Shown here: positions 59,697 to 64,000 of the stretch, one piece after another
Position numbering within the stretch: the stretch's first letter is position 1
Layout of the letters: each line of letters begins with the position of its first letter
NCBI RefSeq assembly: GCF_020991085.1
Contig: NZ_CP087719.1
Coordinates: 1,446,001-1,510,000 of the forward strand
Direction of reading: 5' to 3'
Source: Roseomonas sp. OT10
GTDB taxonomy: Bacteria; Pseudomonadota; Alphaproteobacteria; Acetobacterales; Acetobacteraceae
DNA length: 64,000 bases
Position numbers and translations under genes: made by a program
The notes under the pieces: generated by a model
What the model saw: only the letters and a program-made list of their open reading frames with translations
Databases searched by the model: none
What the model was told of the DNA's origin: nothing

Positions 59697-60931
59697 GCCG
59701 AATGTCTCCCGCCCGGCGCCCCGGGCTGGCCGGACAGCGTGGCCACCAGGGCGCGCAGGCTGTTCAGGTTGTGGACGGGGCGGTGCTCATGCACATGCGG
59801 CAGCAGCGCCCGCGCGCCCTGGGACTTGGGTTGGAAGCCGGCATAGCGCAACAGCGGGTTCAGCCAGATCAGCCGGCGGCAGGAATGCGCCAGCCGCTCG
59901 GTGGCCTCCGCCAGCCCGTCGGCGCCCTGGCGGTCCAGCCCGTCGGTGATCAGCAGCACCACCGCTCCCTGGCCCAGCACGCGCCGCGCCCAGAGCCGGT
60001 TGAACAGCGCCAGCGCGTCGCCGATCCGCGTGCCGCCGGACCAGTCGGGCACGGCGCGGCCGACCATCTCGAAGGCGACCTCCGCATCGCGGTGGCGGAG
60101 CTGGCGCGTCACGTTGGTCAGCCGCGTGCCGAAGAGGAAGGTGTGCACCCGCTCCCGGTCGTTCGCCACCGCATGGAGGAAATGCACCATCACCTGGGCG
60201 TAGCGCGCCATGGAGCCGGAGATGTCGCACAGCACCACCAGCGGCGGCGGGCGGCGCACCCGGCGGCGGCGGCGGATGCCGGTGATCTCGCCGCCCTGGC
60301 GCAGGCTCTCGCGGATGGTGGCGCGCAGGTCGGTGCGCGGCCCGGTCGGGTCGGGGCGGAAGCGGCGGGTGGCGATGGGGCGGAGGGGGAGGGTGAGCCT
60401 GCGGATCTCGCGCTTGGCCTGCGCGATCTCCTCCGCGCCCATCGCCTCGAAATCCATCGCGCCGAGGCGCTCGCGCTCGCTGACCGTGAAGGTCACGTCG
60501 AGCTGCGGCGGCTCCTCCTCAGGCGGCCGGTCCTTCGGCGGGGGAGGGCGCTCGCCGGCCAGCGCCTCCTGCACCCGGCGCGCGGCGGGGGGCGGCTTTC
60601 GCTTGTCCCGCACGCCGGAGAGCGCGGCCATGGCGGCGGCGTGGCGGGCGGCCTCCGGGTCGCGCCAGTACAGCTCGAAGGCGTGGTCGAAGATCTCGGC
60701 GTGCTCGTGCCGGTGCAGCAGCGTGGCGCGCAGCGCCGCCTTCACCACGCGCCGGTCCTCGATCCCGGCGACGGCCAGGGCCTCGGCCGCGGCCAGGCTC
60801 TCGGCCGGCCCGACCGGCAGGCCGGCGCGGCGCAGCAGCCGGGCGAAGCCGATCAGGTTGGCCGGGATCGCCCCGCCGGAGTCCGGCAGCGCCGGAACCC
60901 GGGGGCGGGGGGTCGCTTCAGGCGGCCGCAT
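59693..60931 (-). CDS. coxE: CoxE-like VWA domain protein
   Basis: 412 residues. The N-terminal helical part (IPANLIGFARLLRRAGLPVGPAE) and the Pro-rich linker with DRPPEEEPPQ precede a von Willebrand A domain. Its MIDAS reads VVLCDISGSMARY, followed by TFLFGTRLTNVTRQL and LLITDGLDRQG. CoxE works with the AAA+ ATPase CoxD to introduce sulfur and copper into the active site of molybdenum CO dehydrogenase in Oligotropha. Homologues serve other molybdenum hydroxylases. It overlaps coxD by 14 bases. Confidence 0.88.
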   Translation of the reverse strand: MRPPEATPRPRVPALPDSGGAIPANLIGFARLLRRAGLPVGPAESLAAAEALAVAGIEDRRVVKAALRATLLHRHEHAEIFDHAFELYWRDPEAARHAAAMAALSGVRDKRKPPPAARRVQEALAGERPPPPKDRPPEEEPPQLDVTFTVSERERLGAMDFEAMGAEEIAQAKREIRRLTLPLRPIATRRFRPDPTGPRTDLRATIRESLRQGGEITGIRRRRRVRRPPPLVVLCDISGSMARYAQVMVHFLHAVANDRERVHTFLFGTRLTNVTRQLRHRDAEVAFEMVGRAVPDWSGGTRIGDALALFNRLWARRVLGQGAVVLLITDGLDRQGADGLAEATERLAHSCRRLIWLNPLLRYAGFQPKSQGARALLPHVHEHRPVHNLNSLRALVATLSGQPGAPGGRHSA

Positions 60932-61826
60932 CCTGCTTCGCCTCGGCGACCAGCCGGGCGGCCTCGGCGCCGCGCAGCCGGGCGATGTCGTCCTGGTACT
61001 TCAGCAGCGCGCCCAGCGTCTCGTCCACCAGCGCCGGCTCCAGCTCCGTCGCGTCCAGGGCGGCGAGCGCCCGGGCCCAGTCGATGGTCTCCGCCACGCC
61101 GGGCAGCTTGAACCACTCGCCGCCGGCCCGCAGCCGCTGCACGAAGGCGACGATCTGGGCCGAGAGCGCCTCGCCCACGCCCGGGGCGCGGAGCTTCAGG
61201 ATGGCCCGTTCCCGCGCCGCGTCCGGGTAGTCCACCCATTGGTAGAGGCAGCGCCGGCGGATCGCGTCGTGCACCTCGCGCGTGCGGTTGGAGGTGATGA
61301 CGACGACCGGCGGCACGTCCGCCCGGATGGTCCCCAGCTCCGGCACGGTGATCTGGTTGTCCGCCAGGATCTCCAGCAGGAAGGCCTCGAAGGGCTCGTC
61401 GGCGCGGTCCAGCTCGTCGATCAGCAGGACGGCGGGCGCGCCCTCCAGCGCGTCGAGCAGCGGGCGGCGCAGCAGGTAGCGGCGGTCGTAGAGCCCCGCC
61501 TCCAGGCGCTCCCGGTCCTCCGCCTGGCCCGCCGCCTCGGCCAGCCGGATCGCCATGAGCTGGCGGGCATGGTCCCACTCGTAGGCGGCGGCGTTCAGGT
61601 CCAGCCCGTCATAGCACTGCAGCCGCACCAGCCGGCGCGGCAGCATGGCGGAGAGGACCTTGGCGATCTCCGTCTTCCCCGTGCCCGGCTCGCCCTCGAG
61701 GAACAGGGGACGGCCCATGTGCAGGGCGAGGTGGACGGCGGTCGCGAGCGCCCGGTCGGCGACGTAGCCGCCCCCGGCCAGCAGCCGCTGCGTCGCCGCC
61801 ACGTCGGCCGGGAAGGGTCCTGTCAT
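60918..61826 (-). CDS. coxD: CoxD-like MoxR AAA+ ATPase
   Basis: 302 residues. Walker A is GEPGTGKT at 45-52. Walker B and flanks are PAVLLIDELDRADEPFEAFLLEIL, sensor 1 is PPVVVITSNRTREVHDAIRRRCLYQW, and the N-terminal part begins TQRLLAGGGYVADRALATAVHLA. This is the MoxR/CoxD group, chaperone-like ATPases that act with VWA proteins to mature metalloenzymes. It lies between coxG (start of the run) and coxE, with one base separating it from the coxG stop. Confidence 0.92.
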   Translation of the reverse strand: MTGPFPADVAATQRLLAGGGYVADRALATAVHLALHMGRPLFLEGEPGTGKTEIAKVLSAMLPRRLVRLQCYDGLDLNAAAYEWDHARQLMAIRLAEAAGQAEDRERLEAGLYDRRYLLRRPLLDALEGAPAVLLIDELDRADEPFEAFLLEILADNQITVPELGTIRADVPPVVVITSNRTREVHDAIRRRCLYQWVDYPDAARERAILKLRAPGVGEALSAQIVAFVQRLRAGGEWFKLPGVAETIDWARALAALDATELEPALVDETLGALLKYQDDIARLRGAEAARLVAEAKQDAAA

Positions 61827-61827
61827 G

Positions 61828-62505
61828 TCAGATCAGGAACAGCAGGGCCAGGATGATCACCATGAAGACGCAGCCGATCCAGAAGGCCAGGGGGAAGCCG
61901 TAGATGTGGCTCGGCACCCGCGCCCACCATTCCTCCAGCTTGTGGACCTCGTCCACGGTCTTCTCGGCCACCACCAGCTCCGGCGCGCCCTCGTAGCGGC
62001 CGATGGTGCTGTCCGCGAAGGGGGCCGGCTCGGCCGCCGGGGCGGCGGCGACAGGGGCCGGCGGCGCGGAGAGCTGGGCGGCGAAGCGGTCGAAGAACTG
62101 GTCCGCCATCTGCTTGGCCGTGCTGTCGATCAGCCGCGCGCCGAGCTGGGCCATCTTGCCGCCCACCTGGGCCTTCACCGCGTATTTCAGCAGGGTGGCG
62201 CCCGGGTCGATCTCCTCCAGCGCCACGTCGGCGCCGCCCTTGGCGAAGCCCATGGCGCCGCCATTCCCCTCGCCGGTGATGGTGTAGGAGACGGGCGGGT
62301 TGATGTTGGTCAGCGTGACCTTGCCGCCGAACTTCGCCGCCATCGGGCCGATCCGCATGGCCACCCGGGCCTGGAACTGGTCGTCCGCGGTACGCTCCAC
62401 CGACTCGCAGCCGGGAATGGCGGCCTTCAGCGCCTCCGGGTCGTTCAGCGCATCCCACACGCGCTGCCGCGGCGCCTCGATCCTCCGCTCGCCGGTCATT
62501 TCCAT
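61828..62505 (-). CDS. coxG: CoxG-like SRPBCC protein with C-terminal membrane anchor
   Basis: 225 residues from ATG at 62505 (MEMTGERRIEAPRQRVWDAL). The SRPBCC/START-like domain covers about 1-145, with ALNDPEALKAAIPGCESVER, MRIGPMAAKFGGKVTLTNI and GGKMAQLGARLIDSTAKQMADQFF. An Ala/Pro linker leads to a single C-terminal membrane helix (FPLAFWIGCVFMVIILALLFLI). In Oligotropha CoxG recruits CO dehydrogenase to the cytoplasmic membrane. Structural genes coxMSL are not in the window, so the client is unknown. Confidence 0.9.
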   Translation of the reverse strand: MEMTGERRIEAPRQRVWDALNDPEALKAAIPGCESVERTADDQFQARVAMRIGPMAAKFGGKVTLTNINPPVSYTITGEGNGGAMGFAKGGADVALEEIDPGATLLKYAVKAQVGGKMAQLGARLIDSTAKQMADQFFDRFAAQLSAPPAPVAAAPAAEPAPFADSTIGRYEGAPELVVAEKTVDEVHKLEEWWARVPSHIYGFPLAFWIGCVFMVIILALLFLI

Positions 62506-62687
62506 CGACGCAATTCCCTCACCCACTCGCTGGTCGGGCGCCACCCTAAGCGAGACGCCGCGGCCCGGAAACGGCCGGAGGGCGGATTTGCTGCGCCGCC
62601 CCGCTCCGGGAAGGGCCCGGATTGGCGCCTGGGGGCGGGCGGGTGTAGGGCCTCCGGGCAGGATGGCCGCGGGGGTGGGCAGGGCGG

Positions 62688-64000
62688 ATGGCAGGCAGGT
62701 GGAGCTCCGGCACATGCCTCCCGGCCAGGATCGGCGGCCTCCGGGGGGCGGTGCCGGCGGCCCTGGCGGGGCTGGCCGTGGTGGCCGCGCCGGCCTTCGC
62801 CGCGGCGGAGCCACCGGCCGGGGGCGCGGGGCTGTCGCTGCTCTGGGGCCTGCCCTTCGCCGGCCTGCTGCTCTCCATCGCCCTCCTGCCGCTGCTGGCG
62901 GCGCGGCTCTGGCACCATCACTACGGCAAGGTGGCGGCCGGCTGGGCGCTGGCGCTGCTGCTGCCCTTCGCCGCCCTGGCCGGGGCCGGGGCCGCCTTCC
63001 ACCTGCTGGCGCATGTGCTGCTGGGCGAGTACCTGCCCTTCCTCGCGCTGCTCCTCGCCCTCTACGCGACGGGGGGCGGGGTGCTGCTGCGCGGCACGCT
63101 GGTCGGCACGCCCGTGACCAACACCGCCCTGCTGGCCGCCGGCATGGCCGCGGCCTCCGTCATGGGAACCACCGGCGCCTCGATGCTGATGATCCGGCCG
63201 CTGCTGCGGGCCAATGCCTTCCGCCGGCACCGGACCCACACCGTGGTCTTCTTCATCTTCCTAGTCGCCAACCTGGGCGGCAGCCTGACGCCGCTGGGCG
63301 ACCCGCCGCTCTACCTCGGCTTCCTGCGCGGGGTGTCGTTCTTCTGGCCGGTGCGGCATCTGCTGCCGCCCTTCCTGTTCTGCGCCGGGCTGCTCCTGCT
63401 GCTCTATTTCCTGCTCGACCGCCGCGCCTTCGCCCGCGAGGCGCCGATGGCCCCGGCGCTGGCGCCCCACCGGCCGCTGCGGGTGGAGGGGCTGGTGAAC
63501 CTGGCCCTGCTGGGAGTCGTGGTGGGCACCGTGCTGCTCCAGGGGGTCTGGCAGCCCGGCCGGGTCATCGTGCTGGGCCAGCCGATGGGGGTGGAGCGGC
63601 TGCTGGCGGTGGCGGTGTTCCTGGCCGTTGCCTGGGCCTCCGTGCGCCTGACCCCCGCCTCCGTCCGGGAGGCGAACGGCTTCGGCTGGGGCGCGATGAT
63701 CGAGGTGGCGAAGCTCTTCGCCGCCATCTTCGTCACCATGGCCCCGGTGCTGCTGATCCTCCAGGCCGGCGCTTCCGGCGCCGCGGCGCCGCTGGTGGCG
63801 CTGACGGAGGATGCGCTCGGCCGGCCGGTCCCCTGGGTCTACTTCTGGCTGACCGGGGCGCTCTCCTCCTTCCTCGACAACGCGCCGACCTACCTGGTCT
63901 TCTTCGAGCTGGCCGGCGGCGACCCCGCCTGGCTGATGGGGCCGGGGGCGCGCATCCTGGCCGCCATCTCCTGCGGCGCGGTGTTCATGGGCGCCAACTC
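62688..64000 (+). CDS. Na+/H+ antiporter-like membrane protein, 3' end outside window
   Basis: The frame is open from ATG at 62688 to the window end (437 codons seen). GTG at 62751, which gives VPAALAGLAVVAAPAFAAAE, a signal-like start, is an alternative. At least nine membrane segments are seen. VVFFIFLVANLGGSLTPLGDPPLYLGFLRGVSFFW and SSFLDNAPTYLVFFELAGGD are characteristic of NhaD-like/ion-transporter (IT) superfamily proteins annotated as sodium:proton antiporters. A paired repeat of the GT(T/S)G...P loop architecture is visible. It is transcribed away from coxG across a 182-base intergenic region. Confidence 0.82.
   Translation, partial: MAGRWSSGTCLPARIGGLRGAVPAALAGLAVVAAPAFAAAEPPAGGAGLSLLWGLPFAGLLLSIALLPLLAARLWHHHYGKVAAGWALALLLPFAALAGAGAAFHLLAHVLLGEYLPFLALLLALYATGGGVLLRGTLVGTPVTNTALLAAGMAAASVMGTTGASMLMIRPLLRANAFRRHRTHTVVFFIFLVANLGGSLTPLGDPPLYLGFLRGVSFFWPVRHLLPPFLFCAGLLLLLYFLLDRRAFAREAPMAPALAPHRPLRVEGLVNLALLGVVVGTVLLQGVWQPGRVIVLGQPMGVERLLAVAVFLAVAWASVRLTPASVREANGFGWGAMIEVAKLFAAIFVTMAPVLLILQAGASGAAAPLVALTEDALGRPVPWVYFWLTGALSSFLDNAPTYLVFFELAGGDPAWLMGPGARILAAISCGAVFMGAN

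Overview
This is a GC-rich (about 70-72%) chromosomal window. Gene content points to an aerobic alphaproteobacterium of the Acetobacteraceae, Roseomonas-like (inferred from protein families and composition; no rRNA is present). I saw no rRNA, tRNA, CRISPR array or intact insertion sequence. The first gene and the last gene run off the window edges.

1-9 kb is a surface-glycan locus. A large glycosyltransferase and a DUF115/MptE-like protein are coupled by a GTGA overlap on the plus strand. They face a minus-strand operon of class III aminotransferase, O-antigen ligase-like membrane protein, a second DUF115 protein and a small hypothetical protein. A DUF2585 membrane protein follows. 9-18.7 kb holds three tandem paralogues of an exported GH16 glycanase with RTX calcium-binding repeats, recently homogenised by gene conversion. 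18.9-28 kb carries a molybdoenzyme of the BisC/TorA type, a YadA-like trimeric autotransporter with a small exported partner, a Tat-exported aldo/keto reductase overlapping an NTP/NDP-exchange-type transporter, and a Tat-exported PhoX phosphatase behind a candidate Pho box.

28.5-36.5 kb looks like a sugar-acid (galactarate/glucarate-type) catabolic cluster: a UxaA/GarD dehydratase, a FadR-type GntR regulator with matching operator sites, and kdgD. It appears to be split by accessory DNA. That DNA comprises a HerA-like ATPase, a nucleotidyltransferase plus small basic protein cassette bracketed by a decayed duplicate of the HerA 5' end, a broken FitAB toxin-antitoxin pair, and an AT-rich orphan membrane protein. 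36.7-41.2 kb has a clear TPP riboswitch with a ribosome-site-sequestering hairpin. It controls a family-5 solute-binding protein that is followed directly by a hybrid histidine kinase.

41-54.7 kb is mostly housekeeping and central metabolism: YqgE/AlgH, a peroxiredoxin, ETF-quinone oxidoreductase, a family-4 uracil-DNA glycosylase lacking most cluster cysteines, a lytic transglycosylase, a YidB-like protein, an alcohol dehydrogenase, a cytochrome P450, a cupin gene broken by one amber codon, a CHAP protein, RidA and phenylalanine hydroxylase. 54.7-62.5 kb is a minus-strand run encoding CoxG, CoxD, CoxE, split XdhC and a molybdopterin-binding/MobA-like fusion, which together mature xanthine-dehydrogenase/CO-dehydrogenase-type molybdoenzymes. 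It continues into a hypothetical protein, a lipoprotein and an MFS exporter. A Na+/H+ antiporter gene leaves the window at the right edge.
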